DNA of 64,000 bases from Leptofilum sp965223285 (GTDB taxonomy: Bacteria > Chloroflexota > Anaerolineae > Promineifilales > Promineifilaceae). The stretch lies in contig NZ_OZ244997.1 in NCBI RefSeq assembly GCF_965223285.1, forward strand, positions 2,852,001-2,916,000, in the 5' to 3' direction. Below the pieces are notes generated by a model. It was given only the letters and a program-made list of their open reading frames with translations. It was not told the DNA's origin and did not search any database. Numbering within the stretch: the stretch's first letter is position 1; the number at the start of each line of letters is the position of its first letter. Of this stretch, positions 44,931-52,901 are shown piece by piece. The translations under genes and the position numbers were made by a program.

Positions 44931-46255
44931 TTAGACGTCTCCTGCCATTCCACTAAGGGAACGATCTGACCATCCTCTATCGTCGTGTAGTAGACCACAT
45001 CCAACCCCTGATGACGGTCTGGCCCGAACGATACCGGCACATCAATCCCAAGGTCAAACGCCTGGATACTTTCTACCGCTGCCGGAATTTGCTCACGCGT
45101 TGGGTTCGTACCCAGCTGTTTGAGTATTTCAACCATCAACTTGGCGTTCAGGAATCCCTCGAAACTTACAAAACTATATCGGGGAGATTGATAATCTGGT
45201 TCGGTTAAGCCAGCGGGTGGACTTGGATTGTATTTATCCATCAACGCCTGGTACTCTTGAACGGCCGGAAGCGCAGTATCGTTATAATATGGCACTACCT
45301 GAGAGATGATCAGATTTTCCGTGTAATCCCGGCCGTTTTCTTCTCCAGCAGATTTCAATTGCTCTAATAAATTCTCGGTACCTACAAACGATACATTGAG
45401 GATAGGCACGTCCAAACCAGCATCTCGTGCGTCACGAATAAATCCGCCACAGGCCTGATAAGAGCCGATTTCTATAATGGCATCTGGTTCGCTCGCACTC
45501 AATATGTCTACCTGTTCGCTGAAACTGGTTTCAAAATCGGCCCCTCGCGTGTAAGTGGCCTCCGCCACTATATCGAGGCCATAGTGCTCCAATGCTCTTA
45601 CGACACCATCCCAACCGCTACGGCCGTAAGCATCAGCCTGGTAAAAGACAGCAATGCGTGTATGTCCTTCAGCAATCAAGTTTTCTACCAGTCCGGCAAT
45701 TTCCTGGCGGTAAGAAGCGCGCAGGTTAAAAGCCATTTCGTGATATGGTGGGTTTCGCTGTGGCTCGGCACCCGTAAACGGGAAGAATAAGAACATGGAT
45801 TGCTCTTCATAGACTGTGAGCAACGGTAAAACCCGCGTGACGGTAGGGGTACCCACGTAATTGAAAAGCAAGAAAATATCATCCTCTTCAATAAGCGTAA
45901 TCGTATTTTCGACAGCGGGGTCAGGGCTGTAACCATCGTTATACACTCGTAAGACAACCTGACGACCCCCCACACCACCATTTTCGTTAACAGAGGCAAA
46001 ATAAGCTTGAGCACCCCGGTATAGTTCGGTACCTAAGCCAGCCGATGTCCCCTGAAAAGCAGCCGACACGCCAAGCACAATGGTATCGTCCGAAACCCCA
46101 TCTGGAATAGCTGGAGGTGAGTCCGTTGAGCTACCCTGTTGGGCAGCCGGTGTCGGTTCTGGTTCTGCTTGCACATTACACGCCACCAGAAAAGTAAATG
46201 CAGCGAATAATATGAGTAATATAAATGGTTTAAATCCGTTATGTAATCTTGACAT
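44927..46255 (-). CDS. LivK-like branched-chain amino-acid/amide binding lipoprotein (Peripla_BP_6)
   Basis: A 442-residue type I periplasmic-binding-fold lipoprotein. Signal peptide with FLVAC lipobox (Cys26), a PEPTPA linker, then DTIVLGVSAAFQGTSAGLGT, RGAQAYFASVNENGGVGGRQ and the hinge-region string ADAYGRSGWDGVVRALEHYG typical of urea/amide/leucine binding proteins. First gene of the sensor operon; AGAGG lies six bases before ATG 46255. No LivHMGF transporter genes are nearby. Its end overlaps the Cache-HAMP-GAF receptor start (ATGA), so it most likely works as a sensory binding protein. Ligand unknown within the amino-acid/amide class. Confidence 0.92.
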   Translation of the reverse strand: MSRLHNGFKPFILLILFAAFTFLVACNVQAEPEPTPAAQQGSSTDSPPAIPDGVSDDTIVLGVSAAFQGTSAGLGTELYRGAQAYFASVNENGGVGGRQVVLRVYNDGYSPDPAVENTITLIEEDDIFLLFNYVGTPTVTRVLPLLTVYEEQSMFLFFPFTGAEPQRNPPYHEMAFNLRASYRQEIAGLVENLIAEGHTRIAVFYQADAYGRSGWDGVVRALEHYGLDIVAEATYTRGADFETSFSEQVDILSASEPDAIIEIGSYQACGGFIRDARDAGLDVPILNVSFVGTENLLEQLKSAGEENGRDYTENLIISQVVPYYNDTALPAVQEYQALMDKYNPSPPAGLTEPDYQSPRYSFVSFEGFLNAKLMVEILKQLGTNPTREQIPAAVESIQAFDLGIDVPVSFGPDRHQGLDVVYYTTIEDGQIVPLVEWQETSK

Positions 46256-46545
46256 TAATTGCCTCTAAAAAGCAGTTTACGCTCAACACAAGTCTGTGGC
46301 TTTTTTGGGTAGGTTCTAAGTCCGCATTGTAAATTCTTAAGGGAAACATTTGAATGGTACTTATGCCTTCGCCATCGAGCCGCTTTGCTGAGGGTCATGG
46401 TACTCAAATAAAATCATACCATAGGGCATTTGAATAGGCGTGAAGAAAGCGTGATCAAACAGGGGAATTACAGGGGAAAATAGTCCCGTTAATCAGGAAA
46501 AAACTACCTTATGGTACAGGAGAGCCATTACAGCAGTTCTACTGA

Positions 46546-46588
46546 GTAAGCGGCCAACAATAACTTATCTCATATGAAGGCCGCTTAC
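46546..46588. repeat. Dispersed stem-loop repeat, copy B
   Basis: Perfect 10-base arms GTAAGCGGCC (46546-46555) and GGCCGCTTAC (46579-46588) around a 23-base AT-rich loop beginning AACAATAA. Same family as 16773-16815, with matching arms and related loop sequence, 30 kb apart. Confidence 0.65.
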
Positions 46589-46594
46589 TCGATA

Positions 46595-46644
46595 ACCGTC
46601 CGCTACTTCCGCAGCGCATAGATGCGCCCTCATTTGCGGACGGT
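46595..46644 (-). terminator. Hairpin just downstream of gatB
   Basis: Perfect 9-base arms ACCGTCCGC (46595-46603) and GCGGACGGT (46636-46644), starting 12 bases after the gatB stop. The loop is long and there is no T run, so it is at best a weak terminator or an mRNA-end stabiliser. Confidence 0.45.
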
Positions 46645-46656
46645 CGCTAACTTATG

Positions 46657-48132
46657 TCATGTTGTTTTTCGCTCGTTTAGGGCGCGACTGAGCAGTTGAT
46701 TGACCAGCTTTGGATTGGCTTTACCGCTCGTTGCTTTCATCACCTGGCCAACAAAAAAGCCACGGAGCTTTTCTTGCCCGCCCAGGTAACGGGTCAGTTG
46801 CTCGGGGTTGTCATTGAGGATTTGCTCGATGATGGCAGCGAGTGCTGCATCGTCCGAAATTTGGGCCAGCCCTTTGGCCTCCACAATTTGGGTGGGGGCT
46901 GTGCCGCTGGCAAACATCTCGGCCAGCACGTCTTTGGCGGTATTGTTATTAATGGTTTGCTTTTCTACCAGGCCGATCAGTTCCACTAGGGCGGCGGGCG
47001 TCACCGGAATGGCATCGATGTTCACTTTGGCCTCGTTCATCAGGCGGAACAGCTCGTTGAGCATCCAGTTGGCGATGGCTTTAGGAGTGGTAGCAACTTT
47101 GTTAGCGGCGGATTTTCCGCTAGAAACGGCCGTATCAAACCATTCCCCCACTGCCCGCTCTTCAGCCAAAACGCGGGAATCGTACTCAGACAGTTCATAC
47201 TCAGCGATGTAGCGGGCAATCTTGGCATCGGGCAGTTCGGGCAGGCTGGCACGCACTTCTTCGATCCAAGCCGCGTCCAGGTGCAGCGGCGGCAGGTCTG
47301 GCTCCGGGAAGTAGCGATAATCTTCGGCTTCTTCTTTGGTGCGCTGGCTAAATGTTTCGCGGCGACCTTCGTGCCAGCCGCGCGTTTCCTGGATGACTTG
47401 ACCACCGGATTGGAGAACGGCCGTTTGCCGTTCAATCTCATACGCCGTGCCGTCGGCCAGCACACGGAAGCTGTTCAGGTTTTTTAGCTCGGTGCGCGTG
47501 CCAAATTCGCTGCTGCCTACGGGGCGAATGCTGATATTTGGCTCCACGCGCAGCACCCCTTTTTCCATGTCGCCAGAGTTCACGCCCAAATAGCGCAAAA
47601 TCTGCCGAACCTTCATGGCATAGGCCCGCGCTTCCTCGCCGGAGCGAATCTCTGGCTCCGTCACAATCTCCAGCAGCGGCACGCCCGCTCGGTTATAATC
47701 GACCAGCGAAGTACCGTCGTCCTGGTGGGTGAGCTTGCCCGTATCTTCTTCCATGTGAACGCGCCGAATGCCGATGCGCTTTGTTGTACCGGTTTCTAGC
47801 TCAATATCCAGCCAGCCATTGACGCCCAGCGGCTGCTCATACTGGCTAATTTGGTACCCTTTGGGCAGGTCGGGGTAAAAGTAATTTTTGCGGGCAAAGA
47901 TGTTGTGATGGTTGATTTCACAGTTCAATGCCAGTGCCACGCGCAGGGCATATTCAACTGCTTTTTGGTTAATGACGGGCAGCGTGCCGGGCATACCGAG
48001 ACAGAGAGGGGAAACGGCCGTATTCGGCACAGCTTCCACACTGTCCACCACTTTTGCTTTAGAAAACATCTTCGATTCAGTCATCAACTCAGCGTGCATC
48101 TCCAGGCCAATGACGGGTTCATACTCAATCAT
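46657..48132 (-). CDS. gatB: Asp-tRNA(Asn)/Glu-tRNA(Gln) amidotransferase subunit B
   Basis: A 491-residue GatB of normal length. It begins MIEYEPVIGLEMHAELMTES, the near-universal GatB signature, followed by PNTAVSPLCLGMPGTLPVIN, the ARKNYFYPDLPKGYQISQYE motif, HMEEDTGKL and VDYNRAGVPLLEIVTEPEI; the tail and YqeY-like domain end with GQVMKATSGKANPKLVNQLL. GatB contains the kinase-like site that phosphorylates misacylated Glu-tRNA(Gln) or Asp-tRNA(Asn) before amidation with ammonia from GatA. gatA and gatC lie on the same strand 5-9 kb away, so all three subunits are present. GGATAG precedes the ATG. Confidence 0.97.
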   Translation of the reverse strand: MIEYEPVIGLEMHAELMTESKMFSKAKVVDSVEAVPNTAVSPLCLGMPGTLPVINQKAVEYALRVALALNCEINHHNIFARKNYFYPDLPKGYQISQYEQPLGVNGWLDIELETGTTKRIGIRRVHMEEDTGKLTHQDDGTSLVDYNRAGVPLLEIVTEPEIRSGEEARAYAMKVRQILRYLGVNSGDMEKGVLRVEPNISIRPVGSSEFGTRTELKNLNSFRVLADGTAYEIERQTAVLQSGGQVIQETRGWHEGRRETFSQRTKEEAEDYRYFPEPDLPPLHLDAAWIEEVRASLPELPDAKIARYIAEYELSEYDSRVLAEERAVGEWFDTAVSSGKSAANKVATTPKAIANWMLNELFRLMNEAKVNIDAIPVTPAALVELIGLVEKQTINNNTAKDVLAEMFASGTAPTQIVEAKGLAQISDDAALAAIIEQILNDNPEQLTRYLGGQEKLRGFFVGQVMKATSGKANPKLVNQLLSRALNERKTT

Positions 48133-48159
48133 AATCTATCCATTTTCTGAGTACTTCAA

Positions 48160-48245
48160 AAACTTTGACGCAAAGGCGCAAAGTGGCAAAGAAGAAAAAT
48201 CTTTGCACCTTCTGTTCCTTTGCGTTCTTGGCGTTGAAATTGTGT
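48160..48245. repeat. GACGCAAAGGCGCAAAG-type intergenic repeat
   Basis: TTTGACGCAAAGGCGCAAAG on one side and CTTTGCGTTCTTGGCGTTGA on the other form an imperfect inverted repeat between the glycosyltransferase and gatB genes. This kind of AAAGGCGCAAAG repeat is common in bacterial intergenic DNA; function unknown. Confidence 0.55.
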
Positions 48246-48250
48246 GGCCA

Positions 48251-49489
48251 CTAAATATGTTTCCTCTCCCGGATCCACACCTGCATCGCCTCTGGCGACA
48301 TGATGGCGGGATTGCCTAAATCTGCATCGGCGGCAGTTTCCAACTCTGGTGGTAGATGGTTGATGAGCAGCTCCAAGTCGCGGTAATCGTGAATTTCTTC
48401 ATCCAGAACGCGCGCCATTGCCTCGTTGTGGGGCACGCCATGCTTGCGCACCGCTTTGGTTAGCCCCAGCAGCAGCGTCTCCCAGGTGGTCATCGGCCCC
48501 TGCGTGATAGAAGCAGATTCAGCAGCCGAGTCGATGAAAGCAAACGGCACCTTCTCCAGCGGCTCGCCTCTTGCGATAGCGGCCAAAATCCAGTCGGTGT
48601 CAAAAGAAAAGTCAAACACGGACGGATCGGCGATGATTTTGCGCAGCAAATCCGCCTCGTACAGCTTAAACGCCGCCTGCGTATCGCGAATGTCGCGAGA
48701 GAAGATGGCCTGGCCAATCATGCGCTGCATGTGGCGCAGCACCTTGATGCCAATGCCCCAGCGTCCTTCCTGCTTCACCAGCACGGCATCGGGGTGTTTG
48801 CGGTTGCCCAGAACGACGCGCGCGTTGTTTTGCAAATACGGCCGTAACAACAACCCAATCTGCCCCAAATGCACCGAGTTATCTGCGTCGGTGTAAATCA
48901 CGGCATCTACACCATCGGCCAACGCCTGCATACAGCCATAAATGACCGCCCCACCCTTGCGCGAATCGTTGGCGGAGGCGAGGTTTGCCAGTGGGCCGTC
49001 ATCGGCGGGCAACGCCTTGTCCAGCCACAGTACCTTCACTTGGTCGCCTAGCGGATGCTCGGCGGCAATTTGGGCCGCCAGCGCACCGCTGTCTTTGGGA
49101 TCGCCGTCGTCTACTGCATAGAGATTCCAGGTGACGGCCGTATCCTTTGTCGCCCACTCCAGCTGGTGCAGCTTGACGCGCAGGGCATCCTCACCGTTGG
49201 GGTTTTCGGCCGTTTTGGGGCGCAGCCGATTTTGTTCCCCCCACATGGCAAACACCACGCCAATCCTGACGGGCTGCTGGTTGTTCAATAAAAACTGCCG
49301 CGAATCTACCAGCTTGGCAGCAATTTTGAACTCCAGCGGCGCATCTAGTTGGCGAGCGGCCGTTAGCACTTCATCCGGCGGCAAATCAAGCAACTGGTGG
49401 GTGAGCTGGTAGAGGCTGTGCTGATCGGCCGTTTCGGTGAGATCAAACTTTGTTTTGGCATTTGCAAGTATGTTGGCAAGGGTGGTCAT
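48251..49489 (-). CDS. Family 2-like glycosyltransferase
   Basis: A 412-residue soluble protein. A helical N-terminal region (1-70) precedes a GT-A domain: RIGVVFAMWGEQNRL (75-89), NLYAVDDGDPKDS (122-134), the metal-binding DxD-like YTDADNS (about 199-205), then RDIRDTQAAFKLY and SFDTDWI, strings typical of dolichyl-phosphate-mannose/glucose-type synthases and related GT2 enzymes. There are no membrane helices. A GAGGAG site lies directly upstream. Acceptor and sugar unknown. It sits between gatB and a lone nucleotidyltransferase. Confidence 0.8.
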   Translation of the reverse strand: MTTLANILANAKTKFDLTETADQHSLYQLTHQLLDLPPDEVLTAARQLDAPLEFKIAAKLVDSRQFLLNNQQPVRIGVVFAMWGEQNRLRPKTAENPNGEDALRVKLHQLEWATKDTAVTWNLYAVDDGDPKDSGALAAQIAAEHPLGDQVKVLWLDKALPADDGPLANLASANDSRKGGAVIYGCMQALADGVDAVIYTDADNSVHLGQIGLLLRPYLQNNARVVLGNRKHPDAVLVKQEGRWGIGIKVLRHMQRMIGQAIFSRDIRDTQAAFKLYEADLLRKIIADPSVFDFSFDTDWILAAIARGEPLEKVPFAFIDSAAESASITQGPMTTWETLLLGLTKAVRKHGVPHNEAMARVLDEEIHDYRDLELLINHLPPELETAADADLGNPAIMSPEAMQVWIRERKHI

Positions 49490-49504
49490 AGGTTCTCCTC
49501 ATTA

Positions 49505-49600
49505 AAATAAAAAACGGAACACAGAGTTACACGGAGAAGACACAGAGTTGCACAGAGAAATTTAACTAAATCTGTTGAATCTGCGAAATCTGTTGACTTT
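49505..49600. repeat. ACACAGAG and AATCTGCGAAATCTGT intergenic repeats
   Basis: The gap between the MNT gene and the glycosyltransferase contains ACACAGAGTTACACGGAGAA, a second ACACAGAGTTGCACAGAG, then GAATCTGCGAAATCTGTTGA. The second type matches the repeat at 7098-7160; a CTCTGTGTTCTCGGTGGC relative of the first occurs at about 18147. Dispersed non-coding repeats. Confidence 0.55.
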
Positions 49601-49632
49601 TATTCATGATTGTCGGTGACAATCGCTGTCGT

Positions 49633-50046
49633 TCATACGTCGTATGCCCGGCCGGATTCTTTGAAAGCGGCCAAGATTTCGCGCCGCTCTTCGTTTAGCT
49701 TTTGATAATAGGATAGGGTGAGCATTTCAAACTCGTCAGCGGCATAAACATCGGCACAGAAAATCTGCTGCCCCGTCATCACAATTTCTTTTTGGAAGAC
49801 GGTGGACACTTGTCGCAGATTCACCAAATCAACTTCTTTGCCCAATAACTCGGCCAGAGCCAGATGCAATTCACCCAAAAGCAAGCTGCCCGCAGCTTTG
49901 GCCTGTTCCGGTAATAACAAAAGAGCAATGTCTACGTCGCTGGACGGCCGTTCATCCTCCGTGCCATACGAGCCAAACAGATACACAGCCTGCACGTGCG
50001 GATAGTGGGTCAAAATCGTTTGGACAATCTGCTCATTCATTTGCAT
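49633..50046 (-). CDS. MNT-type nucleotidyltransferase domain protein (MntA-like), no HEPN partner
   Basis: A 137-residue minimal nucleotidyltransferase. The active-site pattern GSYGTEDERPSSDVDIALL (about 26-44) gives the G-S-x10-D-x-D signature of MntA/KNTase-like proteins, and a second acidic residue lies in GKEVDLVNL (about 69-77). In HEPN-MNT toxin-antitoxin pairs the MNT protein polyAMPylates and silences a HEPN RNase. No HEPN gene is next to it: upstream is an aminotransferase and downstream a 140-base repeat region and a glycosyltransferase. It could be an orphan antitoxin or an independent enzyme. Start at 50046 or the second ATG at 50040; no strong Shine-Dalgarno. Confidence 0.83.
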   Translation of the reverse strand: MQMNEQIVQTILTHYPHVQAVYLFGSYGTEDERPSSDVDIALLLLPEQAKAAGSLLLGELHLALAELLGKEVDLVNLRQVSTVFQKEIVMTGQQIFCADVYAADEFEMLTLSYYQKLNEERREILAAFKESGRAYDV

Positions 50047-50097
50047 GGTGCTAGTGTAACAAATTTTGGGCTACCAGTTGAAATTCGGCCGTTTTTC

Positions 50098-51261
50098 TTA
50101 CCCATGACGCCGCATGAAGCGTTCCAGGCGGTTGAGGGCTTCTTCGATTTTTTCGTAGGCAGTGGCGTAGCTGGCGCGGACAAAGCCTGCGCCGCTGGCA
50201 CCAAAGGCGTCGCCGGGAACCATGGCCACTTCCTCTTCATCTAGCAGGCGCATGGCAAAGTCGTCGCTGCTCATGCCCGTTTTGGCAATGGAGGGAAAGG
50301 CGTAAAAGGCGCCGCGTGGCTCAAAGCAGTCCATCCCCAATGTGTTGAAACCATCCACAATCAGGCGGCGACGGCGGTCGTACTCTAGGCGCATCTCCTC
50401 GACGTAATGGTCCCCTTCATGGGTGAGGGCAGCCAGCGCGGCCGCTTGCCCGGTGGTCGGGGCGGACATGATGGTGTATTGATGCACCTTCCGCATTGCG
50501 GCCAAAATGTCGGCGGGGGCACAGGCGTAGCCGATACGCCAGCCGGTCATGGCGTAATCTTTGCTAAAGCCGCCCAGCAGCACGGTGCGCTCACGCATCC
50601 CCGGCAGAGCCGGCACGCAGACGTGCTCAATGCCGTACACTAGGCGGTCGTAAATTTCGTCGGAGATGATAAGGAGATCGTGCTGTTCGGCAACGGCCGT
50701 TACACTCAACATCACCTCTCTCTCCATAACCGCCCCGGTAGGATTGTTCGGGTAGCCCAGCAAAATCGCCTTCGTTTTGGGCGTGATAGCTGCTTCAATT
50801 GTTTCGGCTGTCACCTGAAAATTGTCTTTTACATAGGTAGGCACAGCCACAGGCACGCCGCCAGCGAACGTCACTTCCGGCCCGTAAGCCACGAAACTGG
50901 GTTCGGGAATGATCACCTCGTCGCCGGGATTGAGTACGGCCGTCATCACCAAATAAAGTGCCTCGCTCACCCCCACAGTCACGATGATCTCATCCGCCGG
51001 GTCGTAGTTCACTTTGTACAGCTTGTTGATGTGCTGGCTCAGTGCCGTCCGCAACTCCACCGTGCCGCTGTTGGACGTGTAGGCCGTCTCGCCCCGCTGC
51101 AAGCTGTCAATGCCCGCCTGCAAAATTGGCTTCGGCGTCACAAAATCTGGCTCGCCAATGCCCAACGAGATAACATCTTTCATTGTGGCAGCAATATCAA
51201 AAAATTTACGAATCCCCGACGGCGGCGTGGCCGCAACCCGATCTGAAATAAAATGTCGCAT
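50098..51261 (-). CDS. PLP-dependent aminotransferase, class I/II (aspartate aminotransferase-like)
   Basis: A 387-residue fold-type I aminotransferase. It shows SLGIGEPDFVTP (32-43), the N172 and P174 of GYPNNPTG, D201 and Y204 of SDEIYD, the Schiff-base Lys234 in GGFSKDYAMTGWRIGY, and Arg242 after it. The pattern fits the aspartate/aromatic group of archaeal-type AspC enzymes, often labelled AatA or PatA; the amino donor cannot be fixed from sequence. The start MRHFISDRV at 51261 is chosen because GGAGGAAATC lies immediately upstream; an in-frame Met four codons earlier overlaps that site. Confidence 0.92.
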   Translation of the reverse strand: MRHFISDRVAATPPSGIRKFFDIAATMKDVISLGIGEPDFVTPKPILQAGIDSLQRGETAYTSNSGTVELRTALSQHINKLYKVNYDPADEIIVTVGVSEALYLVMTAVLNPGDEVIIPEPSFVAYGPEVTFAGGVPVAVPTYVKDNFQVTAETIEAAITPKTKAILLGYPNNPTGAVMEREVMLSVTAVAEQHDLLIISDEIYDRLVYGIEHVCVPALPGMRERTVLLGGFSKDYAMTGWRIGYACAPADILAAMRKVHQYTIMSAPTTGQAAALAALTHEGDHYVEEMRLEYDRRRRLIVDGFNTLGMDCFEPRGAFYAFPSIAKTGMSSDDFAMRLLDEEEVAMVPGDAFGASGAGFVRASYATAYEKIEEALNRLERFMRRHG

Positions 51262-51302
51262 GATTTCCTCCAATTACCCAATTACAAATCGTAATTGAGT
51301 AA

Positions 51303-52304
51303 TTATCCAACTTCCACATTTGAGTTGTCGCCAATAAACATCGCTTTGGGCTGGCCGACGAGGCGAACGTTTTCGCCAATGAGTGCGCCATCTAGCACGC
51401 AGTTTTCAATGTATGCACCAGCGTCGATAATGCTGTTGCGGATAACGCTGTTTTTCACAGTTGCCCCTGCCTCGATGCTGGCAAATGGCCCGACGACGCA
51501 TTGATCGATAACGGCCGTTTCATGCAAAAATACCGGCGGAACCACCGTAAAATCTCCAGCATAGCTGCGATCAATGGCATCCTGCGTGCCATAGCCCAGT
51601 GAAAGCAGCCTTTGATTCGTGCTTAACATAAAATCTGGCTTACCCGCATCCAACCAGAAAATGGTGGGCTTGGCTTTGATCACCGCCCCCTGCTCCAGCA
51701 TCACTTTGTAGGCATCCACCAGATAAAATTCACCTTTGGTGCGCCGATCCTGTTCGATGATGGTTTGGATGGCGTTGCGGAGGGAACGGCCGTTTCTGAA
51801 CCAATAAATCCCAGCCAACACCTGCCTATGCTCAAACCCGTCCGGCTTCTCGATGAAATCATGCACCACATCATTTTCATCCGTCACCACCACGCCAAAG
51901 GTGCGCGGGTCTTCCATCTCCTGCACCAAAATCACGCCGTCGGCATCCGCTTCCGGGATTTCCTTATACAACGCGTTCACTACGCCATCCCCAAACGCGA
52001 CCAGCACCTCGCCGTCATCTAGAAAATCGCGGCACATCCAGATGGCGTGTGCCTGCCCCAATGCCTCTTCCTGCACCACAAAATGGGCATTCAGGTGCGG
52101 ATAATGCTCGCGAATCCAGGCCTCAATCTCGTCACCTTTGTACCCAACCACAAAAATGACCTCTTCGGTTGTGATTTCCGCCATCAAATTCAACAAATGG
52201 CCAATGATCGTGTTGCCCGCCACGTTCAGCAGTGGTTTGGCACGGCTCCACGTGTGCGGCCGCATTCGTGTTCCAAAACCAGCAAGAGGAATGATGATCT
52301 TCAT
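51303..52304 (-). CDS. Sugar nucleotidyltransferase with left-handed beta-helix tail
   Basis: A 333-residue NDP-sugar pyrophosphorylase family protein. The N-terminal nucleotide-binding motif is PLAGFGTRMRPHT (6-18) with the Lys of SRAKPLLNV (20-28); VVGYKGDEI and VAFGDGV follow, and the C-terminal quarter has hexapeptide-like repeats (AVIDQCVVGPFASIEAGATV, then VIRNSIIDAGAYIENCVLD) of a left-handed beta-helix. Such enzymes join NTP and sugar 1-phosphate to form NDP-sugar for polysaccharide assembly. GGAGTAAC directly precedes the ATG. Likely related to the surface-polysaccharide genes at the right end, though not contiguous. Confidence 0.9.
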   Translation of the reverse strand: MKIIIPLAGFGTRMRPHTWSRAKPLLNVAGNTIIGHLLNLMAEITTEEVIFVVGYKGDEIEAWIREHYPHLNAHFVVQEEALGQAHAIWMCRDFLDDGEVLVAFGDGVVNALYKEIPEADADGVILVQEMEDPRTFGVVVTDENDVVHDFIEKPDGFEHRQVLAGIYWFRNGRSLRNAIQTIIEQDRRTKGEFYLVDAYKVMLEQGAVIKAKPTIFWLDAGKPDFMLSTNQRLLSLGYGTQDAIDRSYAGDFTVVPPVFLHETAVIDQCVVGPFASIEAGATVKNSVIRNSIIDAGAYIENCVLDGALIGENVRLVGQPKAMFIGDNSNVEVG

Positions 52305-52377
52305 GTTACTCCAACTCCCAGATATTTATTACCGGGCTAAAATATTGCGAAACTAATCTCTACAGAGCCCTTCACGA

Positions 52378-52863
52378 TTAAGTCGATCCCCTTCGTTGAG
52401 CTACACGACGGAGAAGGGCAATAAGCGCAAGAGCTCCAATCAAAAAAAGCCCCAAAAAAGCAGCGAAGTCTTCTCGGCCAATCTTTTCTAAGAATTCGAT
52501 CCCGAACAAAAATGACCCAATTAGAATCAATGGGCCTAAAAAAAATCCTACCAATGAAATGGCAAGTTGGGCAATCGTTACTTTTTCATTTCTATTAGAA
52601 AAGCCTTCAAACCCATAGCGCAACAAAAAAGATTTGATCAAATTGGCAACCAGGTAAATGATTATTATGGGAACCCCAATATCCACAATAAATATGTCCA
52701 CCATTGTTTGCGACTCAACCATGAAATTTGCTTTAAACTCAGCAGCAACTAAAATGCCTAAGCCAAGAGCCAATCCAAATATAAATGCTTTAAAAAATCT
52801 ATGATTAATCCAGGGCAAACGGCCATTTTCATTCATGTCAACTAATGATTCATCTGTTTTCAT
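52378..52863 (-). CDS. Small membrane protein of unknown function
   Basis: A 161-residue protein with four hydrophobic helices (about residues 25-45, 57-77, 94-117 and 130-150) and a C-terminal basic tail LLRRVAQRRGS. I recognise no family. The start MKTDESLVD at 52863 is fixed by a perfect AAGGAGG seven bases upstream; longer in-frame readings run into gatA. It is noticeably AT-richer than its neighbours and has no ACGGCCGT copies (one degenerate ACGGCCAT), suggesting later arrival. It follows gatA on the same strand and is preceded by a 20-base perfect palindrome. Confidence 0.7.
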   Translation of the reverse strand: MKTDESLVDMNENGRLPWINHRFFKAFIFGLALGLGILVAAEFKANFMVESQTMVDIFIVDIGVPIIIIYLVANLIKSFLLRYGFEGFSNRNEKVTIAQLAISLVGFFLGPLILIGSFLFGIEFLEKIGREDFAAFLGLFLIGALALIALLRRVAQRRGST

Positions 52864-52875
52864 CTTTAGGCCTCC

Positions 52876-52895
52876 TTCCCCAAACGTTTGGGGAA
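52876..52895. promoter_or_regulatory. 20-base perfect palindrome upstream of the small membrane protein
   Basis: TTCCCCAAACGTTTGGGGAA reads the same on both strands. It lies between the gatA stop and the Shine-Dalgarno of the small membrane-protein gene and touches the latter, the position expected for an operator. No second copy was noticed elsewhere in the window. Confidence 0.5.
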
Positions 52896-52901
52896 CAGAA
52901 A

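Larger units (their letters stand above)
46256..46656. other. 401-base intergenic region upstream of the sensor operon
   Basis: No gene is visible. It must hold the promoter of the minus-strand sensor operon, but no convincing -35/-10 pair was found. The gatB-proximal part carries two hairpins (46546-46588 and 46595-46644). The word ATGGTAC occurs three times in the middle (about 46355, 46387 and 46512), with an inverted ATACCAT at about 46418; these might be regulator half-sites. Confidence 0.5.

Noticed and set aside
46256..46656. Possible small RNA or tRNA upstream of the sensor operon
   Set aside because: Two hairpins are present, but no cloverleaf, GTTCRAANC-type arm or promoter-terminator pair was seen.
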